Shown: in pieces, positions 1 through 9,589 of the stretch
Layout: the number at the start of each line of letters is the position of its first letter
Numbering within the stretch: position 1 is the first letter of the stretch
NCBI GenBank assembly: GCA_001771135.1
Contig: MESW01000001.1
Location: 1 to 45,768 of the forward strand
Length of the DNA stretch: 45,768 bases
Reading direction: 5' to 3'
DNA from: a candidate division CPR3 bacterium GWF2_35_18
GTDB taxonomy: Bacteria; Patescibacteriota; CPR3; GWF2-35-18
Program-made: the position numbers and the translations under genes
Notes under the pieces: model-generated
Database searches by the model: none
Told to the model about the DNA's origin: nothing
What the model saw: the letters and a program-made list of their open reading frames with translations, nothing else

Positions 1-60
1 CACCATGATTCCGAACACCATTACTGCTTCAAACTATCTCCCTCTTTCTGGAGGAACACC

Positions 61-2802
61 ATGATTCCGAACACCATTACTGCTTCAAACTATCTCCCTC
101 TTTCTGGAGGAACTTTAATAGGAAACTTAAATCTCGGATCGCATAATCTTACAAACATTACGACTCTTTCTACAAACAATCTAACTGCTACCGGAATCGT
201 TTCTCTTCCCAATAACTCCATTACTGACACCATGATTCCCAATACGATTACTGCTTCAAACTATTTACCTCTTTCTGGAGGAACGATGAGTGGAGACATT
301 AACTTGGGAACCAATGATCTTACTAATGGAGGAGCGATTACGGCTAATGCCTTTTCGGGAGATTTAACAGGTGACGTTACAGGATCACTCTTTGGAGGGA
401 GTGTAGATATCACAGCACTTACTATGGCGTCAGGAGCTTCTAGTGGATATGTTTTAACTACCGATGGATCTGGAGTGGCTTCCTGGACAGATGTCTCTTC
501 GACTGGAGGACCTTGGACACTTTCTGGATCAAATCTCTATCCTGATGATATCTCCTATAATGTGGGAATCGGAACAACTAGTCCGACAGAGAAACTGGAA
601 GTTCAAGGAAATAGCCGATTTTCCGGAAATATTTCAATAGCAAATACCATAATAAACCCTTATAAATACTTAAATTTAGAGTTGTCAACTGCCGAGACAG
701 CAAATCATCATTATGGTAGTTATATAAAATTAACTCAAACTGCAGCAGCTAGTAAATATACATATGGATCATCTTCTATTTTAGTTTATACCGGTACAGA
801 AAATTATTCTGGGATGTATGCAGCTTATAATACAGTCACAAATGCTGGTTCAGGAACGCTAACTTCCCTATTTGGAGCATATGATTATGCATCAAATCAA
901 TCTTCAGGTTCTGTCACAAATGTTTGGGGAACAATTGGTCAAGGAAGAAATACTGGAAGTGGTTTAGTAACAAATGCGTATGGCGGAGTTTTTATTTCAG
1001 ATACCAGCTATGGAGAAGCATCTGCATCAGTTACAACTAATGCTGTTGCAATTCTTGGTAGAGTTAATAATACAAACGGGTCAGGAGCAACAATTGTTAC
1101 TGCAAAGGGTCTTGATCTTTCTGGATGGACAAAATCAGGAACGATAAATACCTCTTATGGTATTTATATGGACACCTCAGTTGATATTGGGACTAATCAC
1201 TGGGCTCTTTATTCTTCTTCTACCTCCAACTCATATTTTGCCGGAAATGTGGGAATTGGAACGACTGCTCCAAATTACGGATTAGAACTATCTGAAACTA
1301 CAGGCGCAAATCTAAGTCTTGAAACTAAAGACACTGCTATGATTGACGGTGACGACCTTGGAACTATATTGTTTAGAGGAATTGGTTCTTCTGTAAGAAC
1401 AGGAGCTATGATAAAGGCTGAAGTTGATACAAATACTTGGGGAGATATCAATGATGCTCCCACAGAACTCCAGTTTTTTACTCAAGCAGATGGGGATACA
1501 GATACTTTAACAACTCCTAGAATGGTAATTGACCAATTAGGTTATGTCGGAATCGGAACTACTAATCCTTCTACATATTTGGACGTCAGCTCCGGAATGC
1601 CTACTCCTCTCATGTTGTCAAGAACAGGAGGAGATACAAATGTAAACATTAAGTATCATAATGACTCTGGTAGTATTTACGCTGGAATTAACAGTTCTTC
1701 AATATTTGCAATTGATGATGATGCAGACCTAGGTGATGCAAGTTTTAAGATTGATGCAACTAACGGTAATTTATTAACTGATCTCACTATGACAGGAACT
1801 ACGCCTACTCTAACAATAGGTGACTCTGGAATGGAAGACACGAGTGTTATATTTCATGGAAATGCTCAAGATTATCATGTCGGACTTGACGATACAAACG
1901 ACTCATTCGAAGTTGGTTTAGGATCAATATTAGGAACATCCAGTTTTTTAAATATTATTCCTTCTGGTAATGTGGGTATTGGAACAACATCTCCGAGTAC
2001 TTCATTACATGTATTACGCAATAATACCGATTACACAATGATGATAGAGAATAACAGTGTATCATCATCGGCTCACGGGTTATCGATTGATATTGCATCT
2101 GGTTCAGTCAGCAATGCATTGTATGTGGTTAGTAATTCAACACCAAAATTTGTAATGAAAGCTGATGGATATATGGGAATAAACAAGGGAACCGCAAGTT
2201 CTGCTCTAGATATTACCGGTAATATCAGACAAGATTATGCCAACTCTGCAAGTCATTATTTTTACTCAAGTGCGACGATATATACTGGTTTAGATTTGAA
2301 TACAGACAACAGAAATTTAACTATAAGAAATGTTTCTGATAGTAATGGGGGAAATATCATACTACAACCAGATATTGAAACTGGTAATGTAGGTATTGGG
2401 ACGACTAATCCATCTCAGAAACTGGAAGTATATAATGGAGTTTTGAAGATTAATCGAGATGATGGAACTGATTCTTATATTCATTTCTATGAAGACACAT
2501 TCGGCAGTAGTTGGAGTATAGGATCAAAGAATAATGGAAGTTTTGTTATTGGTGGAGGAGAAGATATTACAACGGGACAAGTGTTAGTTATTGATGGAGA
2601 TCATGATGTGGGAATTGGTTCAACTAATCCTACTGCGAAACTTGAAGTTACTTCTGTCATTAGATCAACTCCTTCAGACGCGCCGGGAACATGTGATGCC
2701 AATACTGAAGGCGGAATGTATTATGACGCTTCGATGAACGAACCATGTTTCTGCGATGGAGTAAATTGGGTTCAGTTTGACGGTGGCGGCAATTGTATCT
2801 AG
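61..2802 (+). CDS. Large repetitive surface/tail-fibre-like protein with LSGGT..G.I.LG..L.N and VGIGTT.P...LEV repeats; 5' end probably truncated by the window edge
   Basis: 913-aa ORF; repeated VGIGTTSPTEKLEV-type motifs and LPLSGGTxxGxxNLG motifs; Cys-containing C-terminus GTCDANTEGGMYYDASMNEPCFCDGVNWVQFDGGGNC. Confidence 0.8.
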   Translation: MIPNTITASNYLPLSGGTLIGNLNLGSHNLTNITTLSTNNLTATGIVSLPNNSITDTMIPNTITASNYLPLSGGTMSGDINLGTNDLTNGGAITANAFSGDLTGDVTGSLFGGSVDITALTMASGASSGYVLTTDGSGVASWTDVSSTGGPWTLSGSNLYPDDISYNVGIGTTSPTEKLEVQGNSRFSGNISIANTIINPYKYLNLELSTAETANHHYGSYIKLTQTAAASKYTYGSSSILVYTGTENYSGMYAAYNTVTNAGSGTLTSLFGAYDYASNQSSGSVTNVWGTIGQGRNTGSGLVTNAYGGVFISDTSYGEASASVTTNAVAILGRVNNTNGSGATIVTAKGLDLSGWTKSGTINTSYGIYMDTSVDIGTNHWALYSSSTSNSYFAGNVGIGTTAPNYGLELSETTGANLSLETKDTAMIDGDDLGTILFRGIGSSVRTGAMIKAEVDTNTWGDINDAPTELQFFTQADGDTDTLTTPRMVIDQLGYVGIGTTNPSTYLDVSSGMPTPLMLSRTGGDTNVNIKYHNDSGSIYAGINSSSIFAIDDDADLGDASFKIDATNGNLLTDLTMTGTTPTLTIGDSGMEDTSVIFHGNAQDYHVGLDDTNDSFEVGLGSILGTSSFLNIIPSGNVGIGTTSPSTSLHVLRNNTDYTMMIENNSVSSSAHGLSIDIASGSVSNALYVVSNSTPKFVMKADGYMGINKGTASSALDITGNIRQDYANSASHYFYSSATIYTGLDLNTDNRNLTIRNVSDSNGGNIILQPDIETGNVGIGTTNPSQKLEVYNGVLKINRDDGTDSYIHFYEDTFGSSWSIGSKNNGSFVIGGGEDITTGQVLVIDGDHDVGIGSTNPTAKLEVTSVIRSTPSDAPGTCDANTEGGMYYDASMNEPCFCDGVNWVQFDGGGNCI

Positions 2803-2918
2803 TTTATATTGTCAATTTAACCTTTTTCAAATATAATTAATTCCATTAATAATTTCTCCGTAAAATAAAGGAACTTCTCCATTAAAGTCGAAGAATAATT
2901 ATAGAGTAATATAAAATT

Positions 2919-3440
2919 ATGAATCTACTCGATGTCATTCTAATCCTGATTGTTTTGGCTTTTGTCTATAAAGGCGCTCAACAAGGCATTGCTTACATGC
3001 TTGGACAAGCAGTTGGGATTATTGTGGGAGTTTTGATTGCCAGTCGCATATTTGATGATCTAGCCCACCTTATCAAACCACTTTTTTTAGGCAACTATGC
3101 CATCGCAGCTATCTTTTCCTTTGTGCTCATCTTCGAAATTATCAACGAACTTTTAGGTCTTATCTTAAGTGCTCTAAATGTTTTTGGTTTTTTGAGAAAT
3201 CTCCCCATTTTTAGCACGCTTGATAAATGGCTTGGCGCCCTTTTAGGTTTATTTGTGGGAAATCTAATTCTAGGAGTGATTCTCTTTTTTCTACTCCGAA
3301 CTCCAACCAATACATCCCTAGATGAGTTATTGGGCACCTCCTCTTTAACACCTTTATTTATTAATTTTGCCGCCTGGTTCATCGCACTTTTCCCAAATGA
3401 TTTTAAAATGCTGCCGACCGTAATCGAAAAAGAGCTCTAA
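2919..3440 (+). CDS. CvpA family membrane protein
   Basis: 173 aa, 4 hydrophobic segments, N-terminus NLLDVILILIVLAFVYKGAQQGI typical of CvpA. Confidence 0.75.
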   Translation: MNLLDVILILIVLAFVYKGAQQGIAYMLGQAVGIIVGVLIASRIFDDLAHLIKPLFLGNYAIAAIFSFVLIFEIINELLGLILSALNVFGFLRNLPIFSTLDKWLGALLGLFVGNLILGVILFFLLRTPTNTSLDELLGTSSLTPLFINFAAWFIALFPNDFKMLPTVIEKEL

Positions 3441-3442
3441 TT

Positions 3443-4249
3443 ATGAATCCCCTTATTATTGATACCCACGCGCATCTTGATTTTAAAGCTTTTAATGCCG
3501 ATCAAAATGGCGTAATTCAAAATGCATTCCAAAACGGTATAAACAAAATTATTAATATCGGAGTAAATTTTGAGACCAGCCAAAAGTCAATTGATCTCTC
3601 TACTGTCTATCCTCAAATCTACGCCACGGTCGCCATTCATCCTGAAGAAATTATAACTATAGAAGGACAAACTGAAAAAGAAGTTATGGAGAAACTTACT
3701 GTTTTATCTTCAAATAAAAAAGTCGTTGCCATTGGAGAATGCGGACTGGATTATTTTTACTTAAGAAAAGATGAAACCAATCGCCGTTTAAACATCGAAA
3801 GACAGCAAAAATTATTTGCACTACATATTAAACTCGCTAAAAACTTAAATCTACCTTTAGTGATTCATTCCCGAGATGCTTTTACCGATGTTGTAAATTT
3901 ACTTACGGAACATAAATTTCCTTTTTCTAAAGTTGTTTTTCACTCCTGGAGTTATAATTTCAAAAAAGCACAACAGGTTATTGAAAAAGGCGGTTTTATC
4001 TCCTTAAATGCCATCGCTACCTATCCCAATGCTAAAGAGGTTCAAGAAACTGCGGCAAAAATCGATGAGAAAAGTTTTTTTCTGGAAACTGATTGCCCTT
4101 TTTTACCACCCCAAAGCAAAAGAGGTCAACGCAACGAACCTTCTAACGTTATTGAAACCGCTAGTAAAATTGCAGAATTACGCAGAACAACTTTAGAGCA
4201 AATTGCTACAAATACAACGTATAATGCGACCAATTTCTTCCAACTGTGA
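3443..4249 (+). CDS. tatD: TatD family metal-dependent deoxyribonuclease
   Basis: IDTHAHLDF start, AIHPEE, AIGECGLDYF, LPLVIHSRDA, ETDCPFLPP motifs. Confidence 0.93.
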   Translation: MNPLIIDTHAHLDFKAFNADQNGVIQNAFQNGINKIINIGVNFETSQKSIDLSTVYPQIYATVAIHPEEIITIEGQTEKEVMEKLTVLSSNKKVVAIGECGLDYFYLRKDETNRRLNIERQQKLFALHIKLAKNLNLPLVIHSRDAFTDVVNLLTEHKFPFSKVVFHSWSYNFKKAQQVIEKGGFISLNAIATYPNAKEVQETAAKIDEKSFFLETDCPFLPPQSKRGQRNEPSNVIETASKIAELRRTTLEQIATNTTYNATNFFQL

Positions 4250-4297
4250 TCCATGGTATACTTCAATCTGGAATAACCAACAACCAAATCTCAAATA

Positions 4298-4759
4298 GTG
4301 ATTCAATCTTTTAAATTTGGTAAAGGGGATAAATTGACAATGATTCAACAAGAAAAAGTTCGAAAAAATCGCAAACCTTTAATTACAAAGTCTTTTTTTG
4401 AATATCAAAGATTTCCTTTGTGGAAAGATGATAAAAAAATAACCTCAGTTGCGATTGCAAGTATAATCCTTCTTATCTCTGCTTGGATCTTTATCGCCAA
4501 GTTTTTTAACGAACTACCTCCAGAGATTCCGCTTTATTTTGTCAAAATCGGAAATGGGGCTTTAGCAGAAAAAAAAGATCTTTATTTTCTTCCGTTAGGA
4601 TTTGCTTTTTTTACATTTCTGAATCTGTATCTCGCTCATTACTTATATCGTAAAGAAAAATTGCTCTCAAATATCCTGATCTACATCTGCCTTTTTTTGA
4701 ATATTATGTTAATCCTAATCATTTTTAAATTAAGCTATATCACGGGATTAATATTCTAA
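4298..4759 (+). CDS. Hypothetical membrane protein (three predicted TM segments)
   Basis: 153-aa ORF between tatD and the glycosyl-1-phosphate transferase; GTG at 4298 or in-frame ATG at 4340. Confidence 0.6.
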   Translation: MIQSFKFGKGDKLTMIQQEKVRKNRKPLITKSFFEYQRFPLWKDDKKITSVAIASIILLISAWIFIAKFFNELPPEIPLYFVKIGNGALAEKKDLYFLPLGFAFFTFLNLYLAHYLYRKEKLLSNILIYICLFLNIMLILIIFKLSYITGLIF

Positions 4760-4760
4760 A

Positions 4761-5837
4761 ATGAATCTTTTGATACTCCTTATTATTCCGAGCGTAATTT
4801 CCTTTATCTTGTTTCCTGTGGTTATTAAATTTGCATTCAAATATGGGTTTACTGATGATCCTTCTAAAAGTAAACATCCTGCAAAATTACACCTAAAAAT
4901 CCTTCCCCGAATGGGTGGAATAGCTCCTTTTATTGCGATCCTTCTAACAATACTAATTTTCATTCCCTTGGATAAACACCTTACCGGAATGCTTATTGCT
5001 AGTTTAATTCTGCTTTTAATAAACACTCTCGATGATAAGTATGATATCCACCCTTTAATTCGTTTTGGAGTTGAATTTGTTGCAGCCAGCATTATTGTAA
5101 TTAGTGGAGTAGGAATTTCTTCCCTTTCCATTCCTTTCCTTGGAAATATCGATCTCAATATTATTGATATCCCAATCAACTTCCTCGGAGAACATCATTT
5201 TTTCCCTCTGGCGGATATTTTAGCCGTATTCTGGATTATGACGGTAATCAACTTTGTAAATTGGTCATCTGGGGTTGACGGACAACTTCCGATGTTAACT
5301 ATCATTTCGTTAGCTTTCATTGCCCTACTAGCTTCTCAATTTATCTCCTACGATAACTCCCAATGGACCATAATTAAAATATGTCTCATTACAATTGGAT
5401 CGGTTATTCCTTTTTTAATATTTAATTGGCATCCGGCGCAAATTCTTCCTGGTGATGGAGCTTCAACATTTTTAGCTCTCATTATTTCCACCTTGGCCAT
5501 TTACTCCGGTAGTAAAACCGCCACCACAATTTTGATTTTGGGTGTTCCAATTATGGATGGATTATGGACGATCGGCAGAAGAATTTATAAAGGCAAACTT
5601 CCTATCTGGGGAGACAGAGAGCACCTACACCACAAGCTATTGAATATCGGTTGGACACATGAAAAGATTACCGTTTTTTACGGCGCAGTAACTTTGATTC
5701 TTGGCTTAATCGCTATCTATTCTTCAAAAATAACGAAGTTTTGGTCAATCATTACAACAGGAATACTGCTTGTTGGTTTAACTTTATATTTAGGATTTTT
5801 AGGTAAGAAGAAGCCAAAGACACAAAACAACAGTTAA
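4761..5837 (+). CDS. MraY/WecA-like undecaprenyl-phosphate glycosyl-1-phosphate transferase
   Basis: Polytopic; LPRMGG, NTLDDKYDIHP, NFVNWSSGVDG, PGDGAST, WGDREHLHHKL motifs. Confidence 0.85.
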   Translation: MNLLILLIIPSVISFILFPVVIKFAFKYGFTDDPSKSKHPAKLHLKILPRMGGIAPFIAILLTILIFIPLDKHLTGMLIASLILLLINTLDDKYDIHPLIRFGVEFVAASIIVISGVGISSLSIPFLGNIDLNIIDIPINFLGEHHFFPLADILAVFWIMTVINFVNWSSGVDGQLPMLTIISLAFIALLASQFISYDNSQWTIIKICLITIGSVIPFLIFNWHPAQILPGDGASTFLALIISTLAIYSGSKTATTILILGVPIMDGLWTIGRRIYKGKLPIWGDREHLHHKLLNIGWTHEKITVFYGAVTLILGLIAIYSSKITKFWSIITTGILLVGLTLYLGFLGKKKPKTQNNS

Positions 5838-6296
5838 GATTTGCGTACCAATTCCGATCCAAACATTCCCTTTCGTAAACTTGAAAACCAGCTTTTCTTT
5901 TTCATGCTTGACATCTTGATCTAACTTCGCATGAATTTTTTCAGCTATTGAAATAAGAGAGTGGCTTTGGGTTGACGGAAGATCACGTCGTAAAAGTAAC
6001 GCAGGAATTCTGACAGCATCAAGAAAATTTCCCAAAGCTGCTCCCAAAATTACAATCCAAAATTCATTTGACCCAAACGGAAATTTCAGCGCAAAAAAAA
6101 GCCCCAAACTCAAAGAGATAATAAAATCAACATACAACGCAATTGATTTTTTTCCAAAGAAGGTGGGAGTCTGTGTCCAATGAGGAATGAAATCCAAAAG
6201 ATAATGTGATAATAAAGCTAATGGTAATGATATCGAAGGATTTTCAATTTTTGTTGCTAAAGTTACACCTGCTAAGGTGTGAGGTATCATCCACAT
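5799..6296 (-). CDS. Membrane-bound metal-dependent hydrolase-like protein (YbcI/DUF457-like)
   Basis: MIPHTLAGVTLA and LALLSHYLLDFIPHW motifs; 3' end overlaps the converging upstream gene by 39 bp. Confidence 0.5.
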   Translation of the reverse strand: MWMIPHTLAGVTLATKIENPSISLPLALLSHYLLDFIPHWTQTPTFFGKKSIALYVDFIISLSLGLFFALKFPFGSNEFWIVILGAALGNFLDAVRIPALLLRRDLPSTQSHSLISIAEKIHAKLDQDVKHEKEKLVFKFTKGNVWIGIGTQILTVVLCLWLLLT

Positions 6297-6307
6297 AATA
6301 ATAAATG

Positions 6308-8149
6308 TTAATTTTTAAAGCTCTTTTTATCCCGGAGAAATAATTTATCCAATTGTTTCCGACCTAATCTAACAACTACAGGTCTACCATGAGGACAAGT
6401 ATATTTCTCCTTTGTTATCTCAAATTGCTGTAATAAATTCCTCATTTCTGATATTTCAAGTTTATCTCCAGCCTTAATTGCACTTCTACAGGATAAAAAC
6501 GTCAGCATTCGTAAAGTTTTGCGATCAATTTTCCAATCTCCTTCTATTGTAAATTCTTCATGAGAAATAAGTCCGTCTAAAAAATCTCGAAATCGTGATT
6601 TTAAATTATCACTATTAAGAACTATGGGAATCTCTTTAATCAGTACTTTTTTGTCCTCAACCTCCAAACCGAAACCCAATTTTTGTAATTTATCTTTCTC
6701 TTTCAGAATAATCTCCCTTTCTGGAGAAGATAGTTCTACCTCTTCTGGAAAAAGTAACGCCTGCGTTTCTCCCTGCTTTTGCTGACTCAAATATAAATGA
6801 ATAAATTTTTCAAAAAGCACTCGTTCGTGCACTGCATGCTGATCATAGATAAATAATTCGCTACCTTTAATTTCAATAATATAAACAAAATCAAGCTGAA
6901 AAAGTTGTGATGTTGAACTATTACAACTCTCTTCTGTTTCCTCCCAAGGGAATTTTTGCGGTTCAATGTCTACAGGATTATTCTTCGCATCACTTTCTTT
7001 TAAACTTACATCACTGATCTTTTCATTAAACTCAAAGGCTTGTTTTGCCATTTTTGGCGTGACAAATTCTCTCTGATGTTCATATATAGACGGTTCTGAA
7101 AAATGTAAACGTCGTGACTGCTCAAAGACTCTCTCTACTCCGGCAGCTGGGGTTAAATCAATTTTCTCCAAAGCTTTAGAAACAGCTACTTTTACTCCGT
7201 TAAAGATAAGATCGTTCACGGCAAATTTTACCTCTTCTTTGCGTGGGTGGATATTGATGTCAATAAGATCAGCACGAATTTCAAAATTAAGAAAGAAAAC
7301 CGGATAACTTCCAATTGGTAAATACGATCCATATCCTTGTTTAACCGCGGAAAAGACTAACTTATTTGTAACAGAACGACTATTCACAATTAAAAATTGC
7401 TGATTCTTTCGAGTTCGAGAAATTCCTGGCTTTCCAAGAAACCCAGTAATTTTTAAATATTCGTGATTAAAAAGTACTGGAAGTAAATCTTGTTCTTCTA
7501 ATTCAAAAATAGACACGATCCTCTCTTTGAAACTGGAAACTGGGAGCTGAAATAATTTTTTGTTTTCATTAAACAGTTCAAAACGGATTTGAGGATGTGA
7601 CAAAGCTTCAGCAATAAAAATCTCACGGCAGTATTTTAATTCTGTATTTACTGATTTTAAAAATTTCTGGCGGGCTGGAATATTAAAAAAAATCTCAGAA
7701 ACTGTCACCGCAGTTCCCTCGGGACAACCCACCTTCTTTAACTCTCCTTTTTCTTCTCCGGAGATAGTAAAAACTGCTCCAATTTCTGTTTTCTGCTTTG
7801 TTTCAATTCTGACCTTAGAAACTGCGGCAATTGAATAAAGAGCTTCACCGCGAAAACCGAGACTATTTAAATGAAGTAAATCATCAGCCGCGCTTATTTT
7901 GGAAGTAGCATGTCTTTCAAAAGCCAACGGGAGCTCACTGCTTTTTATCCCAAAACCGTTATCAATTACTTGAATTTTGATTAATCCACCTTTTTCTAAA
8001 AAGACCTTAATAACAGAGCTTCCAGCGTCAATCGAATTTTCCAGTAGTTCTTTTAGAATCGAAGCTGGGTTTTCAACCACTTCTCCAGCAGCAATCTGTT
8101 TGATAACTTCTGGCGACAAAATTTTTATTTCCGGTATTACTATTTTCAT
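6308..8149 (-). CDS. mutL: DNA mismatch repair protein MutL (endonuclease-motif type)
   Basis: IAAGEVVENPASILKELLENSIDAG, GFRGEAL, DQHAVHERVLFE (DQHA-x2-E-x4-E), CRSAIKAG, CPHGRP. Confidence 0.96.
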   Translation of the reverse strand: MKIVIPEIKILSPEVIKQIAAGEVVENPASILKELLENSIDAGSSVIKVFLEKGGLIKIQVIDNGFGIKSSELPLAFERHATSKISAADDLLHLNSLGFRGEALYSIAAVSKVRIETKQKTEIGAVFTISGEEKGELKKVGCPEGTAVTVSEIFFNIPARQKFLKSVNTELKYCREIFIAEALSHPQIRFELFNENKKLFQLPVSSFKERIVSIFELEEQDLLPVLFNHEYLKITGFLGKPGISRTRKNQQFLIVNSRSVTNKLVFSAVKQGYGSYLPIGSYPVFFLNFEIRADLIDINIHPRKEEVKFAVNDLIFNGVKVAVSKALEKIDLTPAAGVERVFEQSRRLHFSEPSIYEHQREFVTPKMAKQAFEFNEKISDVSLKESDAKNNPVDIEPQKFPWEETEESCNSSTSQLFQLDFVYIIEIKGSELFIYDQHAVHERVLFEKFIHLYLSQQKQGETQALLFPEEVELSSPEREIILKEKDKLQKLGFGLEVEDKKVLIKEIPIVLNSDNLKSRFRDFLDGLISHEEFTIEGDWKIDRKTLRMLTFLSCRSAIKAGDKLEISEMRNLLQQFEITKEKYTCPHGRPVVVRLGRKQLDKLFLRDKKSFKN

Positions 8150-8165
8150 ATAATTACGGTTTCTA

Positions 8166-8210
8166 TACCCATATAACCGCGATTTGCAGTTTAATTTGTT
8201 TATATGGGTA
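8166..8210. repeat. 11-bp perfect inverted repeat TACCCATATAA-N23-TTATATGGGTA
   Basis: Between divergent mutL and eno copy 1. Confidence 0.8.
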
Positions 8211-8332
8211 ATACTCGACTACTTTTTTGTAAATTCAAGAAAGTTGAGTATATGTCTTCCCATTCTATCAAAAATCTCTCTGTTGTATAATAACAATATC
8301 TATCTTACCGATATTTTATAAAAAGGAGAAAC

Positions 8333-9589
8333 ATGAAAATTACAAATATAAAATCTTATGAAATTCTTGCCTCGGGTGGTTACCCCACGATTGAAACCAG
8401 AGTGGAACTTGATAACGGAGTGTTTGGTGTAGCATCTGTTCCTTATGGGGCTTCTGCGGGATCTCACGAAGCTACAGTTTTAACAGATAATGATAAATCC
8501 CGTTGGAATGGTAAAGGAATGTTGAAAGCTGTAAATAATATCAACAAAAAAATTACTCATCTAATTAAAGGTCTAGATCCTGAAGATCAAAGAGCTCTCG
8601 ATCAAAAAATGATAGAGGCAGACGGGACCGAAAATAAAGCTAAATTCGGCGGGAACGCAATTCTTTCTGTTTCAATTGCGGTTGCCAATGCAGTTGCCAA
8701 TGCCAAAAAAATTCCTCTTTATCAATATATTATTGATTCCTATAAAACTAGTGTTGATTTGGAAGAATTACCTCAGCCAATGGTTGTCGTTATCGAAGGT
8801 GGAAAACATGCCGATAATACTACCGACCTACAAGAATTCTGCTTTACAGCGTTAGGAAATAAAAGTGTGGCTGAAAATTTGCGCATTATCATGGAAAGTT
8901 ATCATGCCCTCAAAAATGTTTTGAAAAGTAATAATTTATCTATAAATGTCGGGAATGAAGGCGCCTTTGCCCCGAATGGAATCCCTAATAATGAAGCTCC
9001 CTTTAATTTTATGTTAGCAGCGATAAAAAATGCCGGATATGAGCCGGGAAAAGACGTTGGAATCTCTATTGATGCCGCCGCTTCAGAGTTTTTCAAAAAT
9101 GGGAAGTACCATCTCTCAATTGAAAATAAAAGTTTAAATTCAAATGAATTAATTAGTTATTATGAAAATTGGTTGCAAAAATATCCAATTGTCACAATTG
9201 AAGATATGCTCCATGAAGATGATTGGAATGCTTGGGTAAAATTAAATGAAGTTGCCAAAAAATATAAAATTGAATTAATCGGTGATGACTTAACCGTTAC
9301 CAATATGCAGAGAGTTCAAAAAGCGATTAATTTGAAGGCAATTTCCGCTGTACTTATAAAGTTAAACCAAATCGGAACTTTAACTGAAACCGTGGATTGC
9401 TGTATGCTGGCACGGAAAAATAATCTGATGACTACCACTTCTCATCGTGGCGGCGGTGAAACAAATGATACTACTATGGTGGATGTTGCCGTCGCTGTTG
9501 GTAGTCGATTTATCAAAGTCGGACCCACTCGCGGAGAACGAATTTCAAAATATAATCGCTTAATGGAAATTGAAAGAGGCTTAGATTAA
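8333..9589 (+). CDS. eno: Enolase family protein (divergent copy 1)
   Basis: [67 protein letters not shown] aaaaaggag upstream of the ATG. Confidence 0.88.
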   Translation: MKITNIKSYEILASGGYPTIETRVELDNGVFGVASVPYGASAGSHEATVLTDNDKSRWNGKGMLKAVNNINKKITHLIKGLDPEDQRALDQKMIEADGTENKAKFGGNAILSVSIAVANAVANAKKIPLYQYIIDSYKTSVDLEELPQPMVVVIEGGKHADNTTDLQEFCFTALGNKSVAENLRIIMESYHALKNVLKSNNLSINVGNEGAFAPNGIPNNEAPFNFMLAAIKNAGYEPGKDVGISIDAAASEFFKNGKYHLSIENKSLNSNELISYYENWLQKYPIVTIEDMLHEDDWNAWVKLNEVAKKYKIELIGDDLTVTNMQRVQKAINLKAISAVLIKLNQIGTLTETVDCCMLARKNNLMTTTSHRGGGETNDTTMVDVAVAVGSRFIKVGPTRGERISKYNRLMEIERGLD

